This document shows, piece after piece, positions 1 to 12,416 of a stretch of 64,000 nucleotides of DNA. Position 1 is the first letter of the stretch, and every line of letters begins with the position of its first letter. The translations under genes and the position numbers were made by a program. This DNA comes from Chlorocebus sabaeus (Eukaryota; Chordata; Mammalia; Primates; Cercopithecidae): positions 19,058,688 to 19,122,687 of the forward strand of contig NC_132925.1 of assembly GCF_047675955.1 (NCBI RefSeq). Direction: 5' to 3'. A model generated the notes under the pieces. It made no database searches and was not told where the DNA came from. It was given only the letters and a program-made list of their open reading frames with translations.

Positions 1-147
1 CACCTTCCAAGCTTGTAAGTTTCCTAAGGTCTCCCAGTCATGTTTACTGTTAAGCCTTTTGTACTGTGAGTCAAGCACCTTTTCTTCATAAATTTCTCAG
101 TCTCAGGTAGTTTTTTTTTTTTAGCAGTGTGAGAATGGACTAATACA
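1..147 (+). mobile_element. MaLR LTR (MST/THE1-type), 3' part
   Basis: The segment ends in the typical MaLR LTR 3' end: a region reading like 'aatttctcagtctcagg', a T run, then 'gtgtgagaatggactaataca'. It is cut by the window start, so only the R/U5 side is visible. It is a non-coding ERVL-MaLR long terminal repeat. The 31 bases after it (148-178) separate it from the inverted element that follows and hold nothing I recognise. Confidence 0.8.
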
Positions 148-178
148 GATGTCCTTAATTAGATATTAGAAAACCTAC

Positions 179-1014
179 GTTAGTTTGTTCTCCATTGCTC
201 TAAAGAAATACCTGAGACAGGGTAATTTATAAAGGAAAGAGCTTCAGTCAGCTCACAGTTTACAAGCTGCACAGGAAATATCAGGAAATATGATGCTGGC
301 CATTGACTGGGCTTCTAGGAAACCCTTAGGAAACTTACAATCATGGCAGAAGGTGAAGAGGAAGCAGGATTTGGAAGCAGGATTATCTTACATGGCCAGA
401 CTAGGAATAAGACTAATGTGGGTGATATGGTTTGGCTCTGTGTCCCCACCCAAATCTCATCTTGTAGCTCCCATAATTTCCACATGTTGTGAGAGGGACC
501 CAGTGGGTGATGACTGAATTATGGGGTTGGGTCTTACCTGTGCTGTTCTTGTGATAGTGAATAAGTCTCATGAGATCTGATGGCTTTAAAAATGGAGTCT
601 GCCTACAGAAGCTCTCTCTTTGCCTGCTGCCATACACGTAAGATGTGATTTGCTCCTCCTTGCCTTCCACCATGATTTGGAGGCCTCCCTAGCCATATGA
701 AACTGTAAGTCCCATTAAATCTGTTTTTTTTTTTTTGTTTGTTTTTTGTAAATTGCCCAGTCTCAGGTGTGTCTTTATCAGTAGCATGAAAATGGACTGA
801 TACAGTGGGGGAAAGTGCCACACATTTTTAAACAACTGGATATCATGAGAACTCACAATCATGATGACAGCACCAAGGGGAAATGGTGTTAAATCATGAG
901 AAACTGCTTCCATAATCCAATTACTTTTCACCAGGCCCTACTTCCAACATTGAGGATCACAACTGAACATGAGATTTGGGTTGGAACACAGATCCAAATC
1001 ATATTATTCTATCC
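179..1014 (-). mobile_element. MaLR (MST-type) 3' LTR of an antisense provirus-like element, interrupted
   Basis: Read in antisense this is a roughly 450-base MaLR LTR. It starts near 'gttagtttgttctccattgc' and ends 'ccaaatcatatta'. It shares its layout with the LTR at 2,587-3,001 ('gggtaatttataaag', 'gcaccaaggggaaatgg', 'cacaatcatgatgac'). A second MaLR LTR sits inside it at 423-804, which explains the excess length. Together with 1,015-3,001 it makes an LTR-internal-LTR element on the minus strand. It is non-coding. Confidence 0.85.
423..804 (+). mobile_element. Solo THE1/MST-type LTR nested in an older MaLR LTR
   Basis: A complete LTR starts 'tgatatggtttggctctgtg' and ends 'gaaaatggactgataca', the standard ends of a THE1/MST LTR in sense. 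It is flanked by a perfect 5-base target duplication, 'gtggg', at 418-422 and 805-809. That fixes both ends and shows it inserted into the existing antisense MaLR LTR. No internal region is attached, so it is a solo LTR. Confidence 0.92.
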
Positions 1015-2586
1015 CAGGCTTCTCCCAGATCTCATGTCTTTCTCACACTGAAAACTACAATAATGCCTTCTCAGCAATCCATTGAAGTCTTAACCCATTC
1101 CAGCATTAACTAAAAAGTTCTAAGTCTCATCTGACTCAAGGTAAGTCTCTTCTGCCTATCAGCCTACAAAATCCAAAGCAAGTTAGTTACTTCCAAAATA
1201 CAATGGGGGTACAGGCATTAAGTAAATATTCCCACTCCAAATGGAGAAAAAGGTCAGAGTAAGGGGCTACAGGGTCCATGCAATTCCAAAATTCAGCAGG
1301 GTAGTCAATAAATCTTAAAGCTCCAAAATAACCTCTGTTGACTCTATGCCTTACATCTAGGGCACACTAGTGAGAGCGGTGGTCTCCCCAGGCTTTGGCA
1401 GCTCTCTGCCTGTGGCTTTGCAAAGTTCAGCCCCCATGGCTGATCTCAAGGGCTGGCATTGAGTGTCTATGGCTTTTTCAGGTGCAACATGCAAGCTACC
1501 AGTGGATCTACCTTTCTGGGGTCAGGAGGATTGTGGCCCTCTTTTCACTGCTCCACTAAGCAGTACCTCAGTGAGGACTCTGTGTAGGGGATCCAACCCC
1601 ACATATCCCCCTTTCATTGCCTTAGTAGATGTTCTCCATGAGGGTTCCACTCCAGCAGCAGGCTTCTGCCTGGACATCCAGTCTTTTCCATATATCCTCT
1701 GAAATCTAGGTGGAGACTCCCAAGCCTGAACTCCTGCACACTGCACCACAGTCTTAACACCACATGGAAACCACCAAGACTTACAGCTTGCACCCTCTGG
1801 AGCAGTGGATCAAGCTGTGCCTGGGCCCCTTGGAGCAGTGTCCCAAGGCTGCACCAGGCAGTGGGGACCTGAACTTGGCCCATGAAACCACTCTGTCATC
1901 CTAAACCTCCAAGCCTGTTATGGGAAGAGCTTCTGCAAAGGACTCTGAAATGCCTTTGAGGTCTTTTTCCCACTTTCTTAGCTATCAGCACTTGCCCTAC
2001 TTTTAGATATATAAATTTCTGCAGCCTGCTTGAATTCCTTCCATGAAAATTGGCTTTTCTTTTCTACCACATGGCCAGGCTGCAAATTTTCCAAACTTTT
2101 ATGCTTTGCTTTGCTTTGCTTTTAAATATAACAATTTTCAGTCATTTCTTTGCTAACACATATGAGCATAGGCTGTTAGAAGCAGCCAGGTCACGTCTTG
2201 AATGCTTTGCAGCTTAGAAGTTTTTTCCACCAGATACCCTAAATCAGCATTCTCAAGTTCAAAGTTCCACAGATTCCTAGGTCAGGGGCACAATCAAACC
2301 AAGCTCTTTGACAAGGCATAACAAAAGTGACTGCTCCACTTCCCAGTAAGTTCCTCATCTTCACCTGTGACCTCATCAGCCTGGCCATCTCTGTTCACGT
2401 CACTATTGGTATTTGGGTCACAACCATTCAACAAGTTTCTGAGAAGTTCCAAATTTTTTCCTCATCTTTCTGTCTTCTTCTGAGCCCTCCACACTCTTCC
2501 AAACTTTGCCTATTACCCAGTTTCAAAGTTGCTTCCACATTTTCAGGTATCTTTATAGCAATAATGCACCCCTGGTACCAATTTTC
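1015..2586 (-). mobile_element. MaLR internal region (THE1/MST-int type), antisense
   Basis: This 1.57-kb stretch lies between two matching LTRs. It carries the recognisable antisense MaLR internal sequence, for example 'cattccagcattaact', 'ccatcctctgaaatctag'-like text near 1,690 and 'cttctgagccctcc' near 2,480. MaLR internal regions keep only decayed gag-like sequence, and no open frame longer than about 110 codons matches anything retroviral here. Short ORFs inside it are chance. No gene product is expected. Confidence 0.85.
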
Positions 2587-3001
2587 TGTGTTAGCCCATT
2601 CTTGCACTGCTAAAGAAATATTTGAGACTGGGTAGTTTATAAAGAAAAGAGCTTTAAGTGGCTCATGGTTCCACAGACTGTACATAGGGCACAATGCTGG
2701 CCATATGCACGGCTTCTGGGGAGGCCTCAGGAAACTTAAAATCATGACAGAAGACAAAGGGGAAGAAAGATTGTCTTACATGGCTGGGCCAGGATTGTCT
2801 TACATGGCTAAAAAAGGTATCACACATTTTTCAACAACCAGATATCATGAGAACTCACTATCACAATGAGAGCACCAAGGGGAAATGGTGTTAAGACATG
2901 AAAAACTGCCCCCGTGATCCAATCACCTCTCACCAGGCCGCACCTCCAACTGAGGATCACAATTGAATGAGATTTTGGTGGGGACATGGATCCAAACCAT
3001 A
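2587..3001 (-). mobile_element. MaLR (MST-type) 5' LTR of the antisense element
   Basis: In antisense it starts 'tgtgttagcccattcttgc' and ends 'ggatccaaaccata'. It matches the LTR at 179-1,014 segment by segment ('gactgggtagtttataaag', 'ggccatatgcacggc', 'gagagcaccaagg'). As the element is reversed, this is its 5' LTR. It holds a short internal duplication of 'ggattgtcttacatggct' around 2,765-2,815. No clear flanking duplication is visible. Confidence 0.85.
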
Positions 3002-4280
3002 AAAAGAAAAATACAGTAAAATATAAAAAAGATAATATATTACAACTAAGGATTATCCTAGGAATGCATGTTTATTTTAACATTCAAAAATCAGTCAATA
3101 TACTTCACCACATTAAGAGAATAAAGAAAAATCATATGGTCATAAGAATAAGTACAGAAAAATCATCTGACAATTTTCAACACCCATTTATGATAAAGAT
3201 AAAAATTCTAGGAAAACTAGAAAGGATTCTGCCATATGATAAAGAGCATCTAAGAAAAATGTACACCTAATATAATACTTAATGTTAAAATGTTGAATGA
3301 TGTCTGCTATCAACACTTCTTAATATTTTACAGAAGGTACTATTCAATGTGATTAGGCAAGACAAGAAAACAATTTGTATAATGATCAGTGGGGAAAAGA
3401 GAAGTGAATTTTTATTTGCAGAAGCATTATTATCTACATAGAAAATACAAAGGATTTTATAAAAAAGAAAATGCTATATCTAATAAATGAATTCAGCAGT
3501 TTCTCAAGGTAAATATGCACCAAATTATCATATTTCTACATACCAGCAACAAAAATTTAGAAAATAACATTCAAAAATTGATGTCATTTATAATAACACC
3601 AAAAATTATAAAACCTCAGAATAATTTTTTTTAAAAAGAAAAAAAAGATCTTTATACTTGAAAGCCACAAACACACTGCTGCAATAAGTTTTAAAGTATC
3701 TGTATAAATGGAGATATGTACCATGTTCATTAGATGGAAAGTAATATTTTTACAATTTTAATTTTCTCTCACTTGATCTATAGATTGAAAGATCATGGCA
3801 ACTCCAGTGCAAATTCTAGGAGGCTTGGCTATTTTAGATAACAATTGATGATCCTATAGTAAAATGTGTATGTAAATACAAAGGACCTAGAATAGCTAAA
3901 AACCATCTTAAGAACGAACAAAGCCAGAGAGCTCACACTCTTAATTTTAAGACTTCCATAATGCTACAGTAATTAATGCAATGTGTGACTGACACAAGGA
4001 TACACTAACAGAGCAACGAAACAGAATAATGAGTTTAGAAATAGCTCTACACATTTTGGTCAAATAATCTGTTACAAATGTGTCATTGAAATTCAATGGG
4101 AAAAGGAAAGCGTTTTTAACAGTCCTGGGTCAATATTATGTCAATATGGAAAGAAAACAGATGACTCAATATCATACCATACATTAAAATATCCATATAG
4201 TTTATAAACCTAAATGTAAATACTAAAACTATAAAGTTTTAAGAAAAATATGGAATATCTTTGTTACTTTGCATAGATAG
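3002..4280 (+). mobile_element. Old L1M fragment, ORF2 3' half (outermost host of a nest)
   Basis: Diverged L1 sense sequence covers the reverse transcriptase C-terminal side and the ORF2 3' part. Anchors are 'atgcatgtttattttaacattcaaaaatc', here mutated but in the usual order, then the 'tatgataaagataaaaattct' step near 3,190, the 'ggattggaag'-like step near 3,740, and the cysteine-rich-region text near 3,900-4,250. All frames are broken. The element resumes at 4,725-4,951 and again at 13,335-13,497, so later insertions split it. Confidence 0.75.
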
Positions 4281-4719
4281 TACGCTAAATAGTGCCCCAG
4301 TAAAAGACATGTTCACATCTCAACCCCTGGAGCCTGTGACTAAAACCTTACATGAGAATGATATGATTGATTTAGGAATCTTAAATGGTGAAGCTTATTC
4401 CAAATTATGCAAGTGAGACATACATGCACTCATATCCATCCTTATAAGAGAGAAATAGAGGAGTTTTGAGTCAGAAAAAGAGGAGGCAACGTGACCACAG
4501 ACAGAAAGACTTGAGTGATACAGCCAAACCAAGACATTTCTAGCCACCCGAAGCTGAAAGAGGCAAGAAGCAGTCTCCTCTAGAGACTTTGGAGGAACAA
4601 TAGTTCTGATAATACTTTGATATCCAACTTCTGGCTTGCAGAACTGTTAAAGAATAAATGTCTCTTGTTTTAAGCTACTATTTACAGTAATTTATTATAG
4701 TAGCCACAGGAAACTGACA
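4281..4719 (+). mobile_element. MLT1-type MaLR LTR inserted in the old L1M
   Basis: Sense LTR starts near 'tacgctaaatagtgcccc' and ends 'ccacaggaaactgaca'. In between it has the MLT1 landmarks 'tccttataagagag', 'aagaggcaagaagcag', an 'aataaa' near 4,652 and 'tgttttaagctac'. Flanking five-mers 'gatag' and 'gaagg' are an imperfect duplication. The L1M text reads across it in register ('ctttgcatag' / 'gtaaacaaagatttctta'). Confidence 0.75.
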
Positions 4720-4724
4720 GAAGG

Positions 4725-4951
4725 TAAACAAAGATTTCTTAACAAATTCAAAAAGCAGCAACAACATCAGAAAACAAATGTAGAAATGACATAAAAATAA
4801 AAAGCATTTGTTCTTCTTCAAAAGACACCATTTAAAAATGAATCCAAAGAGTGAGAAAAATAGTTTTATCACATATATTCAATAAGGCTTGACTCCAGAA
4901 TAAAGAACTCTGATAAATCAATAATAAAAAGACAACCTAATTAAAATACAG
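4725..4951 (+). mobile_element. Old L1M, continued (ORF2 3' end)
   Basis: The L1 sense text continues after the LTR: 'gtaaacaaagatttctta' and 'gaataaagaactctgataaatc' correspond to the part of ORF2 upstream of the 3' UTR. It ends at the target duplication of the inserted L1-A. Coding capacity is lost. Confidence 0.75.
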
Positions 4952-4965
4952 AGAGAAGAAAGCAG
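4952..4965. repeat. Target-site duplication, left copy (L1-A)
   Basis: 'agagaagaaagcag' here is repeated as 'agagaagaaagtag' at 13,321-13,334, directly after the A-rich tail of L1-A. There is one mismatch in 14. This bounds an 8,355-base insertion. Confidence 0.85.
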
Positions 4966-6321
4966 GCAGAACAAGGTGGTTAAACAGGACCCCCCAGAGA
5001 TTGTTTCTCCCACAGGAACAATAAATTGAGCAACTAACCATGCAAGAACACCTTCATAAGAACCAAAACTCAGGTAAGCAATCACAGTACCTGGTTTTAG
5101 TATCATATGAAAGAAAGAGACACTGAAGAGGGTAGAGCATAGGAAGACAGTCTTGAATTGCCTATGTCACTTGTTTCCCCATTTCCCAGCAGTACTACAT
5201 GACATGGAGAGAGAATCTATGTGCTTAGAGGAAGGAGAGCAAAGTGATCGTGGGACTTCCCATTGGACCTCAAACCTGCCCTGTAACAGTGGAAAGAAAC
5301 ACAGGGCAGAATTCAGCTAGTGCCAACAGAGAGAGCCTTTAGACCAACCCTAGCCAGTGGGGACTCATCCATCCTAGCAGTGGGAGACTGAGTTCTAACT
5401 AACCCACTACCACAAGCTACAGTACTCTGGGGTCCTAAATAAATCTGAAAGGTAGTCTAGGCCACAAGAATTGCAATTCCTGGGCAAGTCCTGGGGTTGT
5501 GCTGGGCTTGGGGCCAGTGAATTCAGGGTGCAGTGGCTGAGTGAGGCATCAGATAAGGAGGCCAAGGGAGTGCTCATGTAACTACTACTCCAACTTCAGG
5601 CAGTGCATCTTGAAGCTCTGGCAGAGAGTCCTTCCACTTGAGGAAAGGAGAGGAATGAGTAAAGAGCACTTTGTCTTGCAACTTGGATATCAGCTCAGCC
5701 ACAGTAGAATAAAGCACCAAGCAGAGTCCTGAAGTCCCTATTCTGGGCTGTAGCTCCCAGATGAAATTTCTGGACCTACCCTGGGCCAGGAGGAAACCTG
5801 CTACCCTGAAGGGAATGGCCCAGTCCTGACAATATTCACCAGCTGCTGACTAAAGAGCTCCTGGGCTTGAATAAACATCAGTGGTAGCGAGGCAATAATT
5901 TCCATGGGCCTTGGGCAAGTCCCAGTGTCATGCTGGCTTCAGGTGTGACCCAGCACAATCCAAGCAGTGGTGGCCATAGGAGTGCTCACATCAGCCCACC
6001 ATAGCTCCAGGCAGCTCAGCACTAAAAGAGAAACTGCATTTATTTGAGGGAAAGTAAGGGAAGAGAACAAGAGACTTTGGTTGATAATCCAGGGAGTTCT
6101 CACAGATCTTACCCAAGTCCACCAAAGTAGCACATCTATAAAACTACAAAAGTCACAGCAATACTGGGCTTTACTATCTCCCATTGCAAATAGAGCTTCA
6201 GCGACCAAAGATTTAGACCACGACTTTCAATTCCCTTGGAATACATAAAAAGCCTTTCTTAAGAAGGACAGGTACAAACAAGCCCAGACTGAGAGTATTA
6301 GAATTAATACCTAATACTTCA
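4966..6321 (+). promoter_or_regulatory. L1-A 5' UTR (ancestral internal promoter region)
   Basis: About 1.36 kb upstream of ORF1 aligns by eye with the starts of L1-C (29,163) and L1-D (34,349). Shared landmarks are 'cacaggaacaataaattgag', 'cacagtacctggttttag', 'gagagagaatctatgtgctt' and repeated blocks built on 'gggccttgggcaag'. It would have held the RNA polymerase II internal promoter of the source element. Small ORFs in it (5,541-5,732 for example) are not conserved in frame here. Confidence 0.7.
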
Positions 6322-7280
6322 ATGCCCAGAAATCAACAAACATCCACAAGATCAAGACCAATTATAAAAACAAGATTTCACCAAATGAACTGAATAAAGC
6401 ACCAGTGATCCATCCTGGAGGAACAGAGATATGAGACTTTTCAAACAAATTTCAAAATAGACTTTTAGACAGATAAGTCAAAACAGCTATTTTGAGGAAG
6501 CGCAATGAAATTGAAGATAACACAGAGAAGGAATTCAGAATCCTATCAGAGAAATTTGATGAAAAGATTGAAATAATTTTAAAGAATCAAGCAGGAATTC
6601 TGGAGCTAAGGAATTCAAAATAACACTGAAAAATGCATTACAGTCTCTCAACAGCAGAATTAAGCAGAAGAAAGAATTAGCTTGAAGACAGACTATTTGA
6701 AAATACACAGTCAAAAATGACAAAAGAAAAATAATAATAAAGAATAAAGCACATCTACAAGATCTAGGAAATATCCTCACAAAGGCAAACCTAAGAATTA
6801 TTGCCTGAAAGAGGAGATAGAGATAGAGATAGAAAGTTTATCCAAAGATATAATAACAGAGAACTTTCCAAACCTAGAGAAATATATCAATATTCAAACA
6901 CAAGAAAATTTATAGAACTCCAAAGATTTAACCCAAGTAAGACTACCTCAAGATAATTAATAATCAAACTCCCAAAGGTCAATAATACATTCCAAAAAGC
7001 AGCAACAGAAAAAAAAATAGTGTGAACCAGTTCCAACACATTGACAGCAGACTTCTCAGTGGAAAACTTACCAGCCAGTATAGAATGGCATGGCGTACTT
7101 GAAGTTATAAAGAAAAAAAATATTTTTATCAAAGCATATTATATCCGGCAAATATATACTCCAAACATGAAGGTCAATAAGACTTTTCTAGACTAACAAA
7201 AGGTGAGAAATTTTGCGAACACTAGACCTGTCCAACAAAAAAATGCTAAACAGAGCTCTTCAATCTGAAAGAAAAATGTG
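6322..7280 (+). pseudogene. L1-A ORF1 (RNA-binding protein) remnant
   Basis: The start 'atgcccagaaatcaac' matches the ORF1 start of L1-D ('atgcccagacatgac'). ORF1p is the L1 RNA chaperone: coiled coil, RRM and C-terminal domain, binding L1 RNA in cytoplasmic particles. The coiled-coil text ('gagaaggaattcagaatcc', about 6,525) and the C-terminal text ('cttttctagactaacaaaagg', about 7,183) are recognisable. Stops and frameshifts interrupt it from about codon 22 on. The 'gagatagagatagagatag' run near 6,813 is a local expansion inside the RNA-binding part. Confidence 0.65.
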
Positions 7281-7433
7281 TTAATGAGCTATAATAAATT
7301 ATCTGGATGTACAAAACTCACTGGTCATAGTAAATATACAGAAAAAAACACAATGCTATGACTTTGTAATTTCTGTGTGCGCATATCTTGAATAGGAAGA
7401 CTAAAAGATGAATAATAACTACAACAACCTTTT

Positions 7434-7733
7434 TCTTTTTTTTCTTTTTTTTTGAGATGGAGTCTTGCTCTCTCTTGCAGGCTGGAGTGCAATGGCACGA
7501 TCTCAGCTCACTGCAAGCTCCAACCCTGGGTTCACGCCATTCTCCTGCCTCAGCCTCCTGAGTAGCTGGGACTACAGGCGCCGCCACCATGCCTGGCTAA
7601 TTTTTTTGTATTTTTAGTAGAGATGGGGTTTCACCGTGTTAGCCAGGATGGTCTTGATCTCCTGACCTCAAGATCCACCTACCTGGGCCTCCCAAAGTGC
7701 TGGGATTACAGACGTGAGCCACTGCGCCCAGCC
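7434..7733 (-). mobile_element. Alu element, antisense, in the L1-A inter-ORF region
   Basis: It begins with a T run followed by 'gagatggagtcttgctctc' and ends 'ccactgcgcccagcc', the ends of a full-length Alu in antisense. 'ctgcaagctcc' and 'gccaggatggtcttgatctcctgacc' point to a Y/S-grade copy. The flanking L1 text 'acaacaacct' / 'caactttta' reads across it and gives a short imperfect target duplication. Confidence 0.93.
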
Positions 7734-9147
7734 CAACTTTTAAAGACATAGTGTAATAAGATATGAATGCAAACAACAAAAATTTTTAAAGGTTGGGGGA
7801 TAAAAGTAAAGGGCAGAGTTTTCTCTTTGCTTGTTTTCTTTAATTTTTGGAATCTGTTAAGTTTTCATCAGTTTAAAATAATGGGTTATAAGATAATATT
7901 TGCAAGTCTCATGGTAACCTCAAATCAAAAAGGCTAAAATAGATCCACAAAAAATAAAAATAAAAAAGAAGAACAAAACATACCACCACAGAAAATAACT
8001 TTCACAAAAAACAGGAAAAAATGGAGGAGGAAGGACCACAAAAAAAAACAAGAAAAAATATTTTTAAATGGCAGTACTAAGTCCTTACTTATCAAGAATA
8101 ACCTTAATTGTAAATGGACTACACTCTCAAATTAAAAGACATAGGGTAACTGAAGGGATTTTCTGCTGCCTACAAGAAACACACTTCACCTATAAAAACA
8201 CACATAGACTGAAAATGAAGACATGGAAAAAGACATCCCATGCGAATGGAAACCAAACAATAGCAGGAGTAGTTATACTTATTTCAGACAAAATAGATTT
8301 CAAGAGAAAAACTGTAAAAGGAGACAAAGAGGGTCCTCATATAATGATAAAGGGGTCAATTCAGCAAGAGGACATAATTGTAAATATATAAGCACCCAAC
8401 ACTGGGTCACCCAGATATATAAAGCAAGTATTAGAGCTAACAGAAACATGGATCTATATAAAATAATGGGGAGAGACTTCAATACCTCACTTTCAGCATT
8501 GGACAGATCATCCAGACAGAAAATCACCTACGCAACACTCAACTTAATCTGCACTATAGACCCGAACCTAACAGATATTTACAGAATGTTTCATCCCATG
8601 GCCGCAGAATACAAATTCTTCCCTTCAGCAAATGAAACATTCTCAAGTATGGACCGTATGTTAGGTAGGCCACAAAACAAATCTTAAAAAATTCAGAAAA
8701 TATACTTATGTCAAGTTTCTTCACTGACTGCAATGGAATAATGCTACAAATCAATTTCAAGAGGGTTTTTAGAAACTACATAAACATATTGAAATTAAAC
8801 AATATGGTCCTGAATGAGAGTGTGTCAATGAAGAAATTAAGAAGGAAATTAAAAGTTTCTTGAAACAAATATAAATGGAAGCACAACATCAAAATTTATG
8901 GAATACAGCAAAAGCAGTACTAACAGGAGAGTGTGTAGCAATAAGCATCTTGATGTTAAAATAGCAAAACTAGCAATGCATCTTAAAGAATTAGAAAAGC
9001 AAGAGGAAACCAAACCCAAAATTAGTGGAGGAAAATAAACAATAAAAATTCAAGCAGAAATAAATGAAATTGAACCAAGAAAACAATACAAATGCTTAAT
9101 GAAACAAAGTTGAATTTTTTGAAGAAAAAGAAAGCTAACAAATTCTT

Positions 9148-9360
9148 TTTTGTATTTATTATACTTCAAGTTCTGGGTTACATGTGCAGAATGTGCAGGT
9201 TTGTTACATAGGTATACACGTGCCATGGTGGTTTGCTGCACCCATCAACACATCACCTACGTTAGGTATTTATCCTAATGTTATCCCTCCCCTACTCCCC
9301 CATCTCTCGCAGGCCCCAGTGTGTGATGTTCCCCTCCCTGTGTCCATGTGTTCTCATTGG
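9148..9360 (-). mobile_element. 5'-truncated L1PA 3' end, antisense, with 17-base target duplication
   Basis: It is about 213 bases, starting with a short T run and then 'ttatacttcaagttctggg' and 'catgtgcagaatgtgcagg', the antisense 3' UTR and ORF2 end of a primate L1. It is flanked by a perfect duplication, 'aaagctaacaaattctt', at 9,131-9,147 and 9,361-9,377. The copy inserted into ORF2 of L1-A after that element had fixed. Confidence 0.92.
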
Positions 9361-11331
9361 AAAGCTAACAAATTCTTAATCAGACTAACTAAAAGAGAGA
9401 GAAGACACAAGTAAATAAAATCAGAGATGAAAGAGGTGACATTACAGCTGATACTGCGGAAATGTAAAGAATCATTAGAAACTACTATGAACAACTATAG
9501 GTCTATAAATTGGAAAAACCTAGAAGACATTGATAAATTCCTAGAGACATAAAATCTACCAAGATTGAACCATGAGGAAATCCAAAACTTGAATAGATCA
9601 ACAACAAATAATGAGAGAAAAACCATAATAAAAAGTTTTCCATTAAAGAAAAGCTGAAGAATCAAAGAATTCACTGCTGAATTTTGTCAAACATTTAAAG
9701 GAAAAATAAAACCAATCCTACTTAAACTATTCTAAAAAACATGGAAAAAGGGAATACTTCTAAACTCATTCTATGAGGCCAGTTTTGCTCTGATACCAAA
9801 ACCAAAAACACATAAAGAAAACAAAACTACAGGCCAACATCTCGATGAACACTGATGCAAAAATCCTCAAAAATACTAGCGAACTGAATTCACCAACACA
9901 TTAAAAAGATTATTCATTATGACCAAGTGGAATTTATTCCAGTGATGCAAGCATGAGTCTACATATGCAAAACAATCAGTGTGATACATCATATCAAGAG
10001 GATAAAGGACAAAAACTATATGATCATTTCAACTGATGCTGAAAAAACATTTGGTAAAATTCAACACCCCTTCATTAAAAAAAAACCCTAAAAAAACTGG
10101 GTATAGAAGGAACATACCTCAACACAGTAAAAGCCATATGTGACGGACTGTATCATATTGAACAGAGGAAAACTGAAAGCCTATCCTCTAATATCTGGAA
10201 CAATATGGAAATGGTCACTTTCACCACTATTTTTCAACATAGGACTGGAAGTCCTACTTAGACCAATCAGACAAGAGAAAGAAAGAAGTGATATCAAAAT
10301 TGGAAAGAAAGAAGTTAAAACATCCTTCTTTGCAGATTGTATAATTTTATATTTGGAAAAATCTTAAGACTCCACCTAAAAGGTATTAGAACTGATAAAC
10401 AAATTCATTAATATTGCAGGGTACAAAACTAACATACAAAATCAGTGGCATATCTATATGCCAACAGCAAACAATCTGAAAAAGAAATAAAAAATGTAAT
10501 CCCATTTACAATAGTGGCAAACAAAATACCTAGGAATAAAAATAGCCAAAATAGTGAAAAATCTCCACAATGAAAATTATAAAACATTGATTTAAGAACT
10601 TGAAGTGAACACAAAAATGAAAAGATATTTTTTGTTCATGGATGGGAAAAATTAATATTATTAAAATGTCCATACTACCTAAAACATTCTACAGATTCAG
10701 TGCAATTCCTATCAAAATATCAATACATTCTTCAGAGAAATAGAAACAAATTATCCTAAAATTTATATGGAACTGCAAACAAAACAAAACAGAATAACTA
10801 AAGCCAACCTGAACAAACAGGACAAAACAAGATGAGACATATTATGTGACTTCAAATTATACTACGGCGATATAGTAACCCAAACAGCATGAAATGGCAT
10901 TTGAACAGACACTTAGACAAATGGAACAGAATAGAGAATGTAGAAGTAAACCATACATCCACAGTGAACTCATTTTTGACATATGTGCCAAGAACAGACA
11001 TTGGAGAAAGGACAATCTCTTCAAAAAGGTGCTGTGAAAACTGGATATCCTTATGCAGAAGATTGAAACTAGACCCCAGTCTCTCACCATATAAAAAAGT
11101 CAAACTAAAATGCATTGAAGACTTAAATCTAAGACCTGAAGCCATGAAACTACTAGAAGAAAACTAATGAAACTTTTTAGGTCATTGGTCTAGGCAAACA
11201 TTTCTTTAGTAATACCTCAAAAGCACAGGATACCAAAGCAAAAATGGGATCACATCAAGTTAAATAGCTTCTCCACAGTGAAAGAAACAATTAAAAAAAA
11301 TGAAGAGACAACCCACAGAACGGGAGAAAAC

Positions 11332-12416
11332 ATTTTTTTTCTAATTATTTTACTAACTTTTATTTTAAATTCTGGAGTACATGTGCGGAATGTGCAGGTT
11401 TGTTACATAGGTAAACATATGCCATGGTGGTTTGCTGCACAGATCAATCCATAATCCAGTTATTAAGCCCAGCACCCATTAGCTGTTCTTCCTGATGCTC
11501 TCCCTCCCCTGCGTGCCCAACAGGCCCCAGTGTGTGTTGTTCCCTACAATGTGTTCATGTGTTCTCATCATTCAACTCCCACTGATAAGTGAGAGCATGT
11601 AGTGTTTGGTTTTCTGTTCCTACATTAGTTTGCTGAGGATAACGGCTTCCAGCTATATCCATATGCCTTCAAAGGACATGATCTATTCCTTTTTATGACT
11701 GCATAGTATTCCACAGTGTATATGTACCACATTTTCTTTATCCAGTCTACTCTGATGGACATTTGGGTTTATTCCATGCCTCTGCTATTGTAAATAGTAC
11801 TTTAATGAACATATGCGTGCATGTATCTTTATAACAGAATGGTTTCCATTCCTTCGTGTATATACCCAGTAATGGAACTGCTGGATCAAGTGGTATTTCT
11901 GCTTCTGATCTTTGAGGAATTGTCACACTGTCTTCCACAATGGTTGCACCAATTCACATTCTCACCAACAGTGTAGTGTTCCTTTTTCTCTACAACCTCA
12001 TCAGCATCTGTTATTTCTTGACTTTTTAATAATTGCTATTCTCAATGATGTGAGATGGTATCTCATTGTGGTTTTGATTTGCATTTCTCTAATGACCAAT
12101 GATGTTGAACTTTTTTTCATGTTTGTTGGCTGCATGAATGTCTTTTCTGAGAAGTGTCTGTTCGTGTCCTTTGCCCCCTTTTTGTTGGGGCTGTTTGTTT
12201 CTTGTAAATTGGTTTAAGTTCCTTGTAAATACTGAATAGTAGACTTTTGTCAGATGGATAGATTGGAAAAATTTTCTCCCATTTTGTAGGTTCTCTGTTC
12301 AGTCTAATGATAATTTCTTTTGTTATGCAGAAGCTCTTTAGTTTGATTAGATCCCATTTGTTAATTTTTGCTTTTGTTGTAATTGCTTTTGTTATTTTAA
12401 TCATGAAATCTTTGTC
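11332..12416 (-). mobile_element. 5'-truncated L1PA, antisense, in L1-A ORF2
   Basis: This 1.08-kb antisense L1 covers 3' UTR and the ORF2 C-terminal part: 'ggagtacatgtgcggaatg', 'gcatagtattccacagtg', 'gatggtatctcattgtgg', 'agaagctctttagtttgatt'. The host L1-A text stops at 'gagaaaacat' and resumes at 'tatccatctgacaagg'. A target duplication is not clear, so both ends are uncertain by about 10 bases. ORFs read from this stretch belong to ORF2 on the minus strand and are broken. Confidence 0.85.
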
